NCBI GenBank assembly: GCA_943846665.1
Contig: OX044358.1
Location: 744,001-808,000, forward strand
Length of the DNA: 64,000 bases
Direction of reading: 5' to 3'
DNA from: Arcticimaribacter sp002477625
GTDB lineage: Bacteria; Bacteroidota; Bacteroidia; Flavobacteriales; Flavobacteriaceae
A model generated the notes under the pieces. The model did no database searches. It was not told the origin of the DNA and saw only the letters and a list, made by a program, of their open reading frames with translations. Shown here in pieces: positions 15,101 to 26,400 of the stretch (within the stretch, counting starts at the first letter, position 1; the number at the start of each line of letters is the position of its first letter). The translations under genes were made by a program, and so were the position numbers.

Positions 15101-18100
15101 CTCGTTCTCCAGGAGTAGTTATATTAGCAAGATATCCGCCGATTGAGATTGCAACATCTCTTTGATTTGTCCAAGTTGTTGTAGTGTTATTTCGCATATA
15201 ACTATGTCCATCATATGCACCTACATAAATGTAGCCAGCTTGCGCAGTTCTACCATCATTAAACTCAAGAAGTCCAGCAACAGCATTGGAATTGAGTTTA
15301 GATCTGTAAAAGCCATTTCTTTGATACTGGGCATAATCAGATCCTGCATCACTAAGCGGATATTGGCCATCCCATTTCCCATTTGCTGTAGAGGTGAAAT
15401 CTACAGCTCCAACACCTAGATTTGTGGTTAATGTTTTTGTTGTTGAGCCATAGGTCAAAGGAACTGTTAGAGAGAGGGTATTCCCACTTCCATCAGTTAA
15501 AATATCTTCAATGGTAGGATTCTCAACTGGTACATTTCCTTTATTTTCAACAGTAACATAATAGTCCACAATATCACCCACTCCATTTACTCCATCTCCA
15601 TTGTCCGTGATTGAAGCAATTTTGGTAATTTCAATTTCTGGAGTAACTGTTTGAAGAGTAGTTTCTACCTGTGAGGTATTGGAAACATTATTTGAATTGG
15701 TTGAAGAACTTCCTGTAACAACCACATTATTTATCACACTACCGGCGTTTAAATCAGATTGTGTTATTGTATATGAACTAGTATAAGTTGTTGAACCCCT
15801 AATTAACAATGTAGTTGATGATGATCCCGAAGAGGAATTTAATGAAGAAAGAGGCTCATTCAGATTAAGAGTATTCCCGTTAGCATCAGAAATGGTATCA
15901 ACTAAACTTAAAGAGGAGATTTTCATATCTCCAACATTTGATACAAGTATTTCGTATACAACTATATCTCCTACATCATTAATAGTATTGCCATTAACAT
16001 CTTGTACCTCTGCTGTCTTGGTTACTCTAATCTTTGGATTTACATCAAACGCTGTGTCTGTTATATCATCTGTTGTATTTCCATCGGTATCATCCCCATT
16101 ATCAGAGGTGTCAGATACATTGTTTGAATTTGTTGGAGAAGAAGCTACAGCAGATATAGTGTTATATACACCTCCAGCATCAATTGTTTGCTGAGTAATT
16201 GTAAAAGTGGCTTCATAGGTTTCTGTTTCTCCAACTGCTATTGTGCCAGAGGAAGTACTTGCATCCGTTGAAGAGGAATAGGAAGGTCCAGATGAAAGGG
16301 TTAAACTCTCTCCAAAATAGGTTGTCATTGTATCTGTAAACGTTAAACCACTGAGTTCAACATTTCCGGTATTCTCTGCAGAAATCGTATAAATTATAAT
16401 ATCTCCTAAATCTACTTTATTGTTCCCGTTGACATCCGTTGTACTAAACTGTTTTGTCAATTCTAACCCAGGAGTTGCATCGGTTAAATCTGTGGAGATT
16501 TCATTTGTTGCAGTCACATTATCTGAGAGTCCGGAGCTACTTCCCAAAATCAATATGGTATTTGAAACACCGCCTGAATCAACATCTGATTGGGTAATGG
16601 TGTAAGATGCTGTAAAACTAACAACACCCCCTACATCTAAAGACACCGATGTGGAGCCGGATGTGGCAGTCAAAAATGATATTGGCTGATTATAACTTAG
16701 ACTTGAAGAATTATAATCGATAAGCGTATCATCTAATGTTAATGAATTGACTGTTGTATAGCCGGTATTTGATACTACAATTGTGTAGGTAATAATATCC
16801 CCTACGTCATTTACCTCCGAATTATTTACATCTAAAATACTTGCCGTTTTAACTACCTCAATTGTAGATGTTGATGCCAAAGAAATTATTGTTGGGTTCT
16901 TGTCGCCATTGGTAAGATCGCCATCATCAGAGGTCTTAGAAACAACCGTAGAACCATCGGGATCAATTCCAGTAAACGTAGCTGTATTCGATAAGAACTT
17001 ACTGTCAACGTCATCTTGAGTAATTGTATAACTTGCAACATAGGTGTCTACTGATCTTGCTTCTAATATTTCATTATTATCTATTGTGGTGGTTACTGTG
17101 TCTACATCAACAATGTAAGATGGTGTTTTGGAATTATATGTATATATCAATCTTGTTGGAGAACTGCCTTTTTCTAATTGTGCTCCCCAAAACCTTCCAC
17201 CTGAATTTCCATTATAAAGCGGTGTAAATCCTACACGATAATTCCCTGCTGTTCCTGATGTAAATGTATAATGATACCTAGCCCAGCCATTATTATTAGC
17301 ATTAGTATTATTACTTTGAACCCAACCTGTTATTGGCTGGTATGAGGAGAAAGTATCTGATCCGAACCAGGGCCTATAGACAAACCTTATTTTGTCGTAG
17401 TTATTTGATGAATTTACATACGAAGATGAATAAGCAGCTGCATAAACTGAAACTGTATACTCTGTATTTGCCTCAAGTACTACATCTTGAAAAACATAAC
17501 GATCAACTCCTGCATTATTATCTATTCTTGAATACGTATGAACTCTTTGATCTGTAGCAGCATATACGTAGGATGATCTTGTGGTTCCTAAACCATTTGT
17601 GGTGAAAACGTGATCTACCTCACTGTAAGCCCTACCGCTTGATGTATCAAAATAGTATTCTATTCCTGGGGGATAGCCCCATTCAGCTTCAGTTGAGCCA
17701 TCGGTGCTACCTTGTTCATTCCATTCATTTTGAGTATCATCAATACGATTGGAGTAAGTAAATAAATTATAGGAGGGCTCTTGAGTTGTGATGGTTGCAG
17801 TAGTAGAGACGAAGGTAACAGTCGAATTTAATGAGCGCGGATTGCCTAGACCATCTGTTAGAGAATCTAAAATTGTAGATGAAGTTAATTTAGTATTCCC
17901 TGTATTTGTTACAACAATAGTATATTCAATTATATCTCCAACACCATTAAGACCATCGCCATTTACATCGCTTACCGTAGCAGTTTTAACAATAGTTACA
18001 GATGAAATTTTACTGATTTCAATAACAGTCGGATCATCCTTGGTGTTCCCATCTGTATCATCTCCATCATCTGAAGTATCTGAAACAATTCCACTAGATC

Positions 18101-18344
18101 CGTTTGCTGAAACATAAAACTGATTAATAAGCATTCCATCATCAACATCTTCTTGTGCAATTGTATACTCAAATTCGTATTCTACCTTTGCCCCAGGAGA
18201 TAATACAGTAGACTCTCCGGGCATTGGAACATAACTGCCATCCAAAGCTTTCCATCCTCCTCTTTGTTGATCAGCTTGATAATCAGTGTTATTTTCTTGA
18301 TAAACTCCCGTCCATATCCAATTACTCTGTAGGAATAACACTTC
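1..18344 (-). CDS. Giant T9SS-exported repeat adhesin, C-terminal segment (partial, runs off left edge)
   Basis: This is the third and largest reading-frame segment of one giant surface protein. No stop occurs in this minus-strand frame from the stop at 18347 to the window edge, about 6,110 codons. It contains roughly 38 DUF11/DUF7507-like units of about 143 residues. A typical unit reads [IL]EVTKTA...DNGDG...GD.I.YTITVENTGN.TL..L.L.D.LTDG.G..L.L..GP.F.S...GS..G.L..GE.ATYTASY.I.Q...D.G...N.V..TASSPGN.N.V.D.SDDGDD.DGN..DDPTV. It also carries a carbohydrate-binding-like module, tandem C-type-lectin-like domains and a cupredoxin-like domain. The visible C-terminus is a CHU_C-type sorting domain. 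The protein is probably surface-bound and adhesive, comparable in organisation to SprB-like gliding adhesins. It joins the 18322-20460 segment by a +1 frame change. Family assignment is from motif recognition. No start codon belongs to this segment. Confidence 0.9.
5745..6968 (-). repeat. Mosaic near-identical block, copy A (pairs with 9630-10844)
   Basis: Much of this stretch is nearly identical at the DNA level to 9630-10844, at a constant offset of 3,876 bp (nine repeat units) over its right two thirds. Nearly identical patches cover about 5880-6330, 6480-6800 and 6885-6968. Between them the two copies diverge clearly (for example 6335-6475). Neighbouring units are much less alike, so recent unequal exchange or gene conversion is likely. 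Confidence 0.8.
9630..10844 (-). repeat. Mosaic near-identical block, copy B (pairs with 5745-6968)
   Basis: This is the second copy of the block described at 5745-6968. Shared landmarks include ctagcagtcgctgatgcctg at 6271 and 10147, and ccggtctctcctact at 6781 and 10657, both offset by 3,876. The region 10206-10357 differs strongly from its counterpart, giving a patchwork of identical and diverged segments. Confidence 0.8.
13720..14045 (-). other. Cupredoxin-like (type I copper) module inserted in a repeat unit
   Basis: The translation runs from VNGSNKYFINGVAQKELVL through YRFDQSNNTNSSHPLNLST, GTHNSGVSY and VVGTPGNAGAYTEIYV to LYYYCSAHSGMGGKAFTI. This resembles cupredoxin-like modules of the plastocyanin/azurin type. 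The His of SSHPL and the Cys, His and Met of CSAHSGMGG are candidate copper ligands in the usual order (H, C, H, M). The flanking repeat unit is interrupted between its SDG.....GPTYHS part and its NEVMTYTASYTI part. Copper binding is inferred from ligand order only. Confidence 0.72.
14530..15250 (-). other. Two tandem C-type-lectin-like domains inserted in a repeat unit
   Basis: Two related domains follow each other. The first holds GHSYMRNNTTTTWTNQRDVA, GGYLANITTPGEREYL, WYWVGLYQD and GGWKWLDG, then WPSNEPN. The second holds GHTYFVSSSDVTWDVAKATA, GGYLLVLDSSQEWGWI, HWIGLSQD and GGWRWVNG. The W..A...GG.L......E...I pattern followed by W(I/V)GL and a final GGW.W..G is the C-type-lectin-like fold. 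The WPSNEPN motif matches the sugar/calcium-binding loop pattern (EPN) in the first copy. Each copy is preceded by a similar EF(N/D)DGRT(A/S)Q(A/V)G segment, so the pair arose by duplication. Confidence 0.82.
17138..17778 (-). other. Carbohydrate-binding-like module, copy 3
   Basis: This module of about 210 residues begins YNLFTYSNRIDDTQNEW and ends RFWGAQLEKGSSPTRLIYT, with VFQDVVLEANTEYTVSVY and RYHYTFTSGTAGNYRVGF in between. That is the jelly-roll pattern N-L-x-x-Y-S ... Y-T-x-S-x-Y ... GAQLE-x-G common in carbohydrate-binding-like modules of tail and surface proteins. Two related copies occur at 18725-19330 and 19815-20448. It lies inside a repeat unit, between GNPRSLNSTVTFVS and VDTYVASYTITQ. 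Confidence 0.75.
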
Positions 18345-18500
18345 TTATATAATCCCATTCCTCTTTGGTATTAGGTACCCATAGATACCCTCCAGCTGCC
18401 TGTGCACGATTTTTCTGAGCAGTCCAATCCGTAGAACTTGACTCAATATAATATCGGTGACCATTGTAAGTGTAAGGCCCATAATTATCGAAATATTCAG
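18225..18500 (-). other. C-type-lectin-like domain, first copy, broken by the second frame change
   Basis: The domain begins YNGHRYYIESSSTDWTAQKN, continues GGYLWVPNTKEEWDYIRSVI in the upstream frame, and resumes SNWIWTGVYQENNTDYQ and RGGWKALDGS in the downstream frame. The two halves fit the lectin pattern of the copies at 14530-15250 only if one base is skipped between 18347 and 18322. Confidence 0.8.
18322..18347 (-). other. Second +1 frame change in the giant gene
   Basis: The upstream frame reaches TAA at 18324-18322 just after IRSVIPTE. The downstream frame is open only after a TAA at 18347-18345. The switch must therefore lie in about 25 bases, reading as one extra base on the minus strand. 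Homology to the other lectin copies continues directly across it. There is no long homopolymer here. It could be a real mutation or a sequencing or assembly error. Confidence 0.85.
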
Positions 18501-20460
18501 GCGTTGGCCTATTGTCAAAGGCAGTAAAGTTTTCAGGCTCAACCTCTATCATTGCCCAATAGCTATTTGCTATTGGATAATCTAAAATGTCATTGTCATG
18601 CTGAACCATTAAAGCATCTATACCATTTCGATTTGGAAGATTAGTTGGCCAATCTACATATGCAAAAGTGTCACTCCCAGTATTAACTGGTAATGGATCA
18701 CTTGGTGCTGAATCTGTATTTGACCAGGTATACACATATCTTGAAGGCGCACCCCCTTCTTCTAATTGTGCTCCCCAGAATCTACCTCCATTACCTCCTG
18801 CGTAGGGAGGATCGATCCCAACTCTGTAATTTCCTGCAGCACCTGTTGTAAAGGTGTATGAGTATCGTTCCCAATTCCATATTCCATAAGTTTCAAATGT
18901 GATGTAGTTGGAAAAAGAATCTGATCCACTTGGCGGTCTGTAAACAAACCTCATCTGGTGATTTATTACTGCATCATCATGATTAGAATCCCATGCACTT
19001 GCGTAAACGGATACCGTGTACTCAGTGTTTGCTTTCAGGGTAACATCTTGATAAAAATATCTCCCATGTATATTATAATCATGAATTTTTGCATGTGCTC
19101 CTGATCTGCTATCAGATGTATTATTATCATTTCTAGTTAAACCAGCACCTTCTGTGGGAAAATTATAATCAACATTGGTATAACTTTCACCGCTTGCAGT
19201 GCTAAAATAATAGGGTTCGTTTTTTGGATGCCCATATGAGTTTAGGGCACTTCCCCAAACATCACCCTCTTCAGACCAATCATAATCAGTATCATCTATG
19301 TGTTGAGAATACGTAAATAAGTTTGTCCTTGCTCCAAGAGTAAATGAAGCTGTATCTGTAATTTGCTCACGAATCTGTCCTGTAGAGTCCTCCAGAGTAT
19401 CCGTAATTGTAAAACTTTTTAAATTAGTACGCCCTGTGTTTTCAACAGTAATTTTATAAGTAATAACATCACCAACATCATTTAACGAATTTGAATTTTC
19501 ATCACTAATCAAAGCTATCTTTGTTACAGTCAACTCATCTAATGCATTTAATGACACTATTGTTGGATCATCTTCGGTATTCCCATCGTTATTGTCATCA
19601 TCGGCACTAACATCAAAAATTTCCCCTGAGATACCTCCTGGTGAAGTAAATGAGCCTGTAATGGTAACTTGATTTGAGAGCTCTAGTGCGTTATCCAACA
19701 TTTCTTGAGTAATCGTAAGTTGGCCTGTGTAAATTGCGCTTCCACCTGATGGCAATGGGGCAGATCTTGGGTCAGCAAACGCTGTCGTAGTTGCAGTAGA
19801 AGAAACAAGGGTATTATAAGTATATGTATATCTAGAAGGTTTACTGCCTTTTTCTAATTGTGCTCCCCAAATTCTTGTCCAGGTATTACCAAAATAAGGC
19901 GCCGAAAAACCTACTCGATAAGTTCCTGCCGAACCTGTTGTGAATGTATGATGATATCTGGTCCAGCCAGAATCATTGTTAGCGTTTTGACTTGATACAG
20001 GTCCAGTTACACGATTGTAATCTCCATATATATCTGATCCACCGGGAGGTCTATGGACAAATCTTAATTTTTCATAATCATTATTAGTATCGAAATAAGT
20101 GTTGTTTGGTGCAGCTGCGTATACTGATACTGTATATTCGGTATTTGCTTCTAGACTAATATCTTCGTAAACATAATAAGTTGCAACGTTTTGGTTACTA
20201 ATTTTTGAATACTTACTAACTTTTGAATCTGTATTACTATATTGGTAAGGTGATCTTGTAGTTCCAAAACCATTAGTAGTAAAAACGTAATCTACCTCGC
20301 TATAAGACACTCCACTTGATGTATCAAAATAGTAGTCTACCCCAGGAGGATAACCCCATCCGGACTCTGGAGAACCTTGATTACCATTTTGTTCATTCCA
20401 ATTATTATCAGTATCATCAACACGATTTGAGTAATAAAATAAATTTGTCTGTCGGATTGA
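18322..20460 (-). CDS. Giant repeat adhesin, middle segment (frame-shifted at both ends)
   Basis: This frame is open from 20460 to the TAA at 18322, about 712 codons, and carries the middle of the giant surface protein. In order it holds carbohydrate-binding-like copy 1, one DUF11-like unit (SADDDNNDGNTEDDPTIVSL, then ELTVTKIALISDENSNS), carbohydrate-binding-like copy 2 and the first lectin domain. It has no start of its own. The first likely start codon, a GTG at 20310, lies inside the carbohydrate-binding module at a position aligned with ESYTNVDY in copy 2, so it is not a real start. It connects upstream to the 20417-26620 segment and downstream to the 1-18344 segment, each by a +1 frame change. 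It is best read as part of one gene and is untranslatable as such unless the frame changes are artefacts. Confidence 0.88.
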   Translation of the reverse strand, partial: SIRQTNLFYYSNRVDDTDNNWNEQNGNQGSPESGWGYPPGVDYYFDTSSGVSYSEVDYVFTTNGFGTTRSPYQYSNTDSKVSKYSKISNQNVATYYVYEDISLEANTEYTVSVYAAAPNNTYFDTNNDYEKLRFVHRPPGGSDIYGDYNRVTGPVSSQNANNDSGWTRYHHTFTTGSAGTYRVGFSAPYFGNTWTRIWGAQLEKGSKPSRYTYTYNTLVSSTATTTAFADPRSAPLPSGGSAIYTGQLTITQEMLDNALELSNQVTITGSFTSPGGISGEIFDVSADDDNNDGNTEDDPTIVSLNALDELTVTKIALISDENSNSLNDVGDVITYKITVENTGRTNLKSFTITDTLEDSTGQIREQITDTASFTLGARTNLFTYSQHIDDTDYDWSEEGDVWGSALNSYGHPKNEPYYFSTASGESYTNVDYNFPTEGAGLTRNDNNTSDSRSGAHAKIHDYNIHGRYFYQDVTLKANTEYTVSVYASAWDSNHDDAVINHQMRFVYRPPSGSDSFSNYITFETYGIWNWERYSYTFTTGAAGNYRVGIDPPYAGGNGGRFWGAQLEEGGAPSRYVYTWSNTDSAPSDPLPVNTGSDTFAYVDWPTNLPNRNGIDALMVQHDNDILDYPIANSYWAMIEVEPENFTAFDNRPTPEYFDNYGPYTYNGHRYYIESSSTDWTAQKNRAQAAGGYLWVPNTKEEWDYIRSVIPTE
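18725..19330 (-). other. Carbohydrate-binding-like module, copy 2
   Basis: It begins TNLFTYSQHIDDTDYDWSEE and ends RFWGAQLEEGGAPSRYVYT, with YQDVTLKANTEYTVSVYAS and YSYTFTTGAAGNYRVGI in the middle. It is homologous throughout to copies 1 and 3. A linker of about 60 residues (SDTFAYVDWPTNLPNRNG...) connects it to the first C-type-lectin-like domain, so both modules share one host repeat. Confidence 0.75.
19815..20448 (-). other. Carbohydrate-binding-like module, copy 1
   Basis: It begins TNLFYYSNRVDDTDNNW in the middle frame, just after the first frame change, and ends IWGAQLEKGSKPSRYTYT. It contains YEDISLEANTEYTVSVYAAA and RYHHTFTTGSAGTYRVGF. It is close to copy 3 (both have GVSYSEVDYVFTTNG / GRAYSEVDHVFTTNG). 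Confidence 0.75.
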
Positions 20461-20463
20461 TTA
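20417..20463 (-). other. First +1 frame change in the giant gene
   Basis: The upstream frame runs through SSSSTQTIINPTDKF and stops at TGA 20419-20417. The homologous continuation (RQTNLFYYSNRVDD, matching the other two module copies) lies one base further on, in a frame open only after a TAA at 20463-20461. The switch therefore falls within about 45 bases and reads as one extra base. Confidence 0.85.
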
Positions 20464-23400
20464 TGGTCTGTGTTGAGGATGAGGACCAATCAAGTGTTAA
20501 GTTTCTAGTTTCACTACCGTAGGTATATTGATCATCAACTGATGTAAAAGTGATGGGTAAACCCCCAGTATTTGTTACAACTACTGTATAATTTATAACA
20601 TCACCAACATCATTAAGCCCATTAGAATTAGTGTCAGACACAATGGCGGATTTAACAACAATTAAGGCAGGATTATAACATCCAACATCATAATTTGAAT
20701 CCCTATAATCAAAAGTAGAATCAGCATTTAAATCTTGGGGTGTAGTATAACCATCTGTTCCACTTGTTACTTTTCCTTTACTGTCTTGGGTAACTGGACT
20801 ACCTCCTAGGATCCCATCTGAATCAGGGTCAGTATAGCCCGCCTCTTCACTATCGCTACACCCATCATTATCTGAATCTAATTCAAAGGCATCGATTGTA
20901 CCATCACTATCAGAATCAATCAAAGTATTTGATTCCGAGGCATCATGTGCTCCATTCAAATCTGAATCATTAAAGCCTGCGTCTAAACCATTAATAATTC
21001 CATCAAAATTTGTATCAAGGGATTCATTTCCTGATTCTACAACATCATAAATACCGTCATTATCGGAGTCTAAATCCAACCCGTTTTCAATTCCATCGCC
21101 ATCAATGTCATTGTTACAAGAGCCTGATGCCGTCATTGTAATCGCATCCAATTGTATGGAGCTATTAATCCCGGGAGAATAAGCAGAAAACAAAATTGCT
21201 ACTCGAGTAGTTTGACTGTCAGTAGTAAAGCTTACTGTATTTGAAACCCAACTTGATGTAGAAGTAGAAAGATAACTAACAGCATAATCGGTTTGCATCG
21301 ACTGAACTTGAACAAGTGCTGCACCACCCCCGGCATGGGTTGCCACAAATCTACCCCCTTCTTTATGGTAGTATTCTATGTTATATGTTCTGTTGGGGTA
21401 TACATTTTCTATAACCATAATACGGTCATAATTGGGATTTGTGCCTATGGTTCTTTCATTCCAATAAGAGCCATCATTTGCCGATGCATCATTGGTTAAA
21501 AGTTCAATAAAGTAAAAGCCCTGTTGGGGAGAAAAAACAGTTCCTTGTGGACCTGGACTATTTGACCAAACCTCACCATCTCCATTTACCGAAGTAAAAG
21601 GTGGCGCAACTGTAGTGTTTGGATATGGGCTGTTTCTATTTGCTGGTGATCCAGGGGGGAATGATCCTGTGTAACTTTCAAAAGAGGTCCCATCGAGTAA
21701 GAAAGTTAAACACTTTTCATCTCGATCCAAAATTCCATCACCATCGTCGTCAATATCTGTGGAATCAGGTGTTCCATCTCCATCAGAATCTGTTCCCAAC
21801 ACTAGAATAGTTGGATCATCCGTTGAATTTCCATCCAGATCATTACCATTATCACTTATGTCTTTAACATCTTTTTCACTAGGCACAGGGTTTCGAGCTG
21901 AAGAACCTTCAAATATTATACTATTTTTTAAACCTCCAGCGTTGATATCATTTTGAGTTATGGTGTAGGATGAAGTATAGGTAGCTGTTTCCCCAATTGT
22001 TAAAGTTCCAACACCGGAACCTGCTGAGGCAGAATTAAATGTAACGGTTGAGGACATAGAAAGAGCCGCACCGTATGTGTCGCTTAGAGTGTCTACAAAA
22101 GTTAGATTTTTAATTACGTCTTGAGTAGATTTATTTTCAACTGTAATAGTAAATACCGCAACATCTCCAACATTTGGACCATTTTCAGAACCAGTATAAG
22201 TAGCGGTTTTTGTCACTTCAATTTCGGGAAGACTTCCAAAATATGAAAGTGTTGGATCATTCTCCGTATTCCCATCAGTATCGTCGCCATCATCACTTCT
22301 ATCTTGCTCTTTTACAACTGGACTCCCATCAACATAAATAAAGCTTGTAGCCGTTGCAATATTGGAAATCCCTCCACTGGGGATATCCGAATTTTGGATG
22401 GTATAAGTTGCAGTATAGGTTGCGATTTCTCCAGAGATAAGAGTGCCTAGAGAAGAGCCGTTGGTGCTGGAATTAAAAGCTAACCTGTTGGGAGATGAAT
22501 AACTATCAAGTGATAACGCATTACCATCAAAATCTGAAATAGCATCCGTTATGTAGAGGAAATTTTGTGTGATATTCCCATCATTTTCTAATCTAAATGT
22601 GTAAACCAATTGATCCCCAGCTGATATAAGACCATCACTATCATTATCAATATTTACATATGTTTTTGTAAGATCTAATGATGAATTTGCAGCAATTAAT
22701 ACATCGGTTGTATCAGAAACGGTATTAGAATCAGTATCATCGCCATCATCACTAATATCACTTACATAAATTGTCCCAGCAATATTACTAGCCTGAATTA
22801 ATGCACTATTTTTAACTCCACCATTATCCAAAGCAGCCTGAGTAATTGTGTAGGCAGCTGTATATGTTTTGGTTGCGCCTGGAGGAATTGTGCTGGAATC
22901 ACTAGAGGTAGGTGAAGCATTCAGAGATAATGAATTACCGTTAGCATCAGTTAGAGTATCCACAATTGAAAAATTAGTAAGTGACTCTGTTCCTTTATTT
23001 TCTGCAACAATAGTGTAATTAATAATATCTCCTATTCCTGTTTCTCCATCGGAGTTAACATCATTTATGCTAGCTGTTTTTGTGGCCTCAAGTTCTAGAG
23101 AACCCGAAAATATATTTACTGTAGGATCATCAGTAGTATTCCCATCAGTGTCGTCACCGTTATCACTAACATCTGAAATCACACCAAAAAGAGAAGAGGC
23201 GGTCACAGTAACCGTATTTGAGGTACCACCACCATCAATAGATGCTTGATTTATTATAAAAGTTGCGGTATATTCTGCTGTTTCATTCACTTTTAACGAC
23301 CCTTGATCTGAGCCAAGGCTTGAAGTAACAAAGGTAGGAGTAGTGGTAAGCGTTAATGCATCCCCATTAACAGTTATTAACTCATCTTCAAGAGTTACTG

Positions 23401-26400
23401 ATGCAAGATTTAAGTTTCCTGTGTTTTCAACAGTAATGGTGAAAGCTATCGTATCACCCAGACCTGTTTGCCCATCACCCTCATCAGTTATTGTTGATGT
23501 TTTTGTTATTTCTATACCTGGGGTTCTAACAATTGGTGTTTCTGTTCTATCATCTTCAGTGTTTTCATCAAAATCGTCATCATCATCACTCAAATCGAAT
23601 ATCACTTGGTCTGCAGGTGAAGAAGCCGTAGCAGAAACTTGATTTGAAACCCCTCCCGCATCAACATCGCTCTGCCTAATATTATAAGTTCCCACAAAAG
23701 TGGCTATTTCATTGGATTTTAAAACACCAAACGATGAACCTTGATTAGAACTCGAAAAACTTGGTCCTGTGTCCAAAACCATTGATGTAGTTCCAGATAT
23801 GTTTGTCAAATCATCTGAAACAGAAATATTATCAAGGGTAACATTACTTTTATTTTGAACCAAAATAGTGTAATCAATTCTATCATTAAGTGATACAACA
23901 CCATCGGAATCATTATCTGTAAAAGTTGCTGTTTTTGTTGCCTCAATCAACAGGTTTTCAGATATGATAACATCAGTTGGATCACTTGTTTGATTTCCAT
24001 CATTATCATTTCCATCGTCACTCGCATCAGTTACATCTGTTGAGGAGCTTCCGGGGTTTCTAGCCGATGCAACTACTGTATTTCTAAATCCACCCGAATC
24101 AACCGCATCTTGAGAAATTGTATATGATGCAACATATGTTGCTACTTCACCAACAAGTAAATTTCCCTCTGATGATCCGTTTGATGAGCTTAAAAAAACA
24201 GGGCCTGAATCCAGCGATATTGAAGCACCGGCTAAACCGACAAATGTGTCATTTAACGACAGTGTATTTAAATTTACATTCCCTTTGTTTTCAACGGTAA
24301 TTGTATAAACTGCTACATCACCAACTTCAGGGTTTGTATTCGTTGACAAGGAGGCTGTTTTGGTAACTTCAAGAATTGGGTTATAATCTAATCTTACCTC
24401 TGTTGGGTCATTTTCTGTATTCCCGTCTAAATCATTCCCATTGTCACTAGTATCATTAACTACTGCTCCGTTAAATGCAGTAGCAGAAACAACAACCTGA
24501 TTTCTAACTGAGTAAGTGGCAATATCATTTGCGTCAACCGTATAACTTGCCGTATAAGTAGCAGATTCCCCTGCTTGCAGACTTCCTTCAGGGGAAGACC
24601 CAGATGAAGAATTAAATGTTGGCCCAGAATCAAGTGATAAAGCTGTACCATCACCTCTTGTGAAAGTGTCATTAAGAGTAATCGTAGATAAAGATGTGTT
24701 TCCAGTATTTAAAACCGTTATAGTAAATACTGAAGTATCCCCAGCCCCCGGTAAACTGTCACCATTATCTACCAATATTCCCGTTTTAGTCACTCTAATT
24801 GCTGGGTCAACTGTAAAATTAGTTCTTGTTTTGTCATCAACTAGATTTCCATCACTATCATTACCGTCATCACTAACATCAGACACGTCATTTGAATTTC
24901 CAGGAGTGCTAGCTGTTGCACTAACCGTATTTAAAATACACCCTGAATCTACCTCAGCAGATCCGATTGTGTAGGTTGCTGAGTAATTTGCTATTTCTCC
25001 TGGGGCTAAGCTCCCCTGTGGGGATGACCCGCTATTTGAACTCCATGTAGGTCCTGATGATAAAGAAAGTATTTGAGAACCATCACAATTGGTTAGTAAA
25101 TCAACTAGGGATATTCCTGTAACTTGTATTTGTCCAGTATTTTGAACCGTGATGGAGTAGGTAACAACATCATTTTGTCCCGGCTCTCCGTCGCCATCAT
25201 CTGCTAAAGTAAACGTTTTGGTAACCTCAATTTGTTTATCAATTGTCAGTATGGTGACTGTTGGATCATCCAGAATGTTACCATCATCTTGAATTCCATT
25301 ATCCGAAACATCCGAAACGTTATTTGACTGTCCTGGTGAGCTTGCAGTCACTGTGAGAGAGTTAGAAACTAATCCAGAGTTTGCAGCATTTACCGAAACC
25401 GTATAAGAAGCCAAATAAATTGCGACTTCTCCAACCTGAAGAGTTCCAGCTGAAGATCCCAAAGAGGAAGATGAAAAAACAGGAGCACTATCTAAAGAAA
25501 TACTATTGCCGTTGGCGTCTCTGAATGTATCTGTAAGTGATAAATTTGACAAGGTTACATTTCCATCATTTACTATTCTTATGTTGTAATTAATAATATC
25601 ATTAGGATCATTTACTCCATTTCCATTCACATCCTGAACACTTGTGCTTTTGGTTACTTCAATCGATGGAGTGACAGTTATTGTAGATGCCGTACAATCG
25701 TCTGTTAAATTCCCATCGCTATCGTCACCATTATCCGCTGTGTCGGTGTATTGTCGTCCAGAATTTACTCCATCAACTTGAACATCTAGACAGTTTGTCA
25801 GCCCTCCAGAGTCAACAGATCCTTGTTGAACCACGTAGACAGCTTTGTAAGTTGCAGTTTCCCCAACAAGTAATTCCCCGTTTGTTGAATTCTGATCTGA
25901 TGAAACAAAAATGGGCCCCGGAGGAGTGAAAGGTGCAACCAAAGCCAAAGTATTGTTATTTAAATCTTGTAGTACATCGAAAAGTGCAATTGATTCCAAA
26001 TCTTCCTCCCCATTGTTGTAGATAGTAATGATGTATTCGAGTTGATCTCCCAATCCAATCGAACCATTGGAATCGTTATCAATATAATTTTCCAGTTTTG
26101 TACCCTCAACAAGTGTAACAGTATTACCAATTATTACCTGAGTTGGATCATCAATTAAATTGCCGTCACTATCATCGCCATCATTAGAAACATCTACAAC
26201 ATTATTGGAATTCCCTGGTGTACTACCTGTTCCTGTGACGGTCAAGCTTATTCCCCCAGCATTAACTCCAGCAGAATCGAAAGTATAAGTTGAAACGTAA
26301 GTGGAAGTTTCTCCTGCAACGAGACTTCCTGGGGAGGAAGAATCAGAATTATTAACAAAAGTTATAGGGGATGAAAGGGAAAGAACACTTCCATCAATCC

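Noticed and set aside
433..18117. Dozens of 60-115 codon open frames on the plus strand
   Set aside because: They repeat every 430 bp in step with the minus-strand repeat units and encode only shadows of them (for example recurring VFPSVSSPSS). The minus frame is the one with signal peptide, domain and sorting motifs.
20417..20463. Programmed +1 frameshifting
   Set aside because: No slippery motif or stimulating structure is apparent. Two independent sites in the same gene and the same direction make mutation or sequence error more likely.
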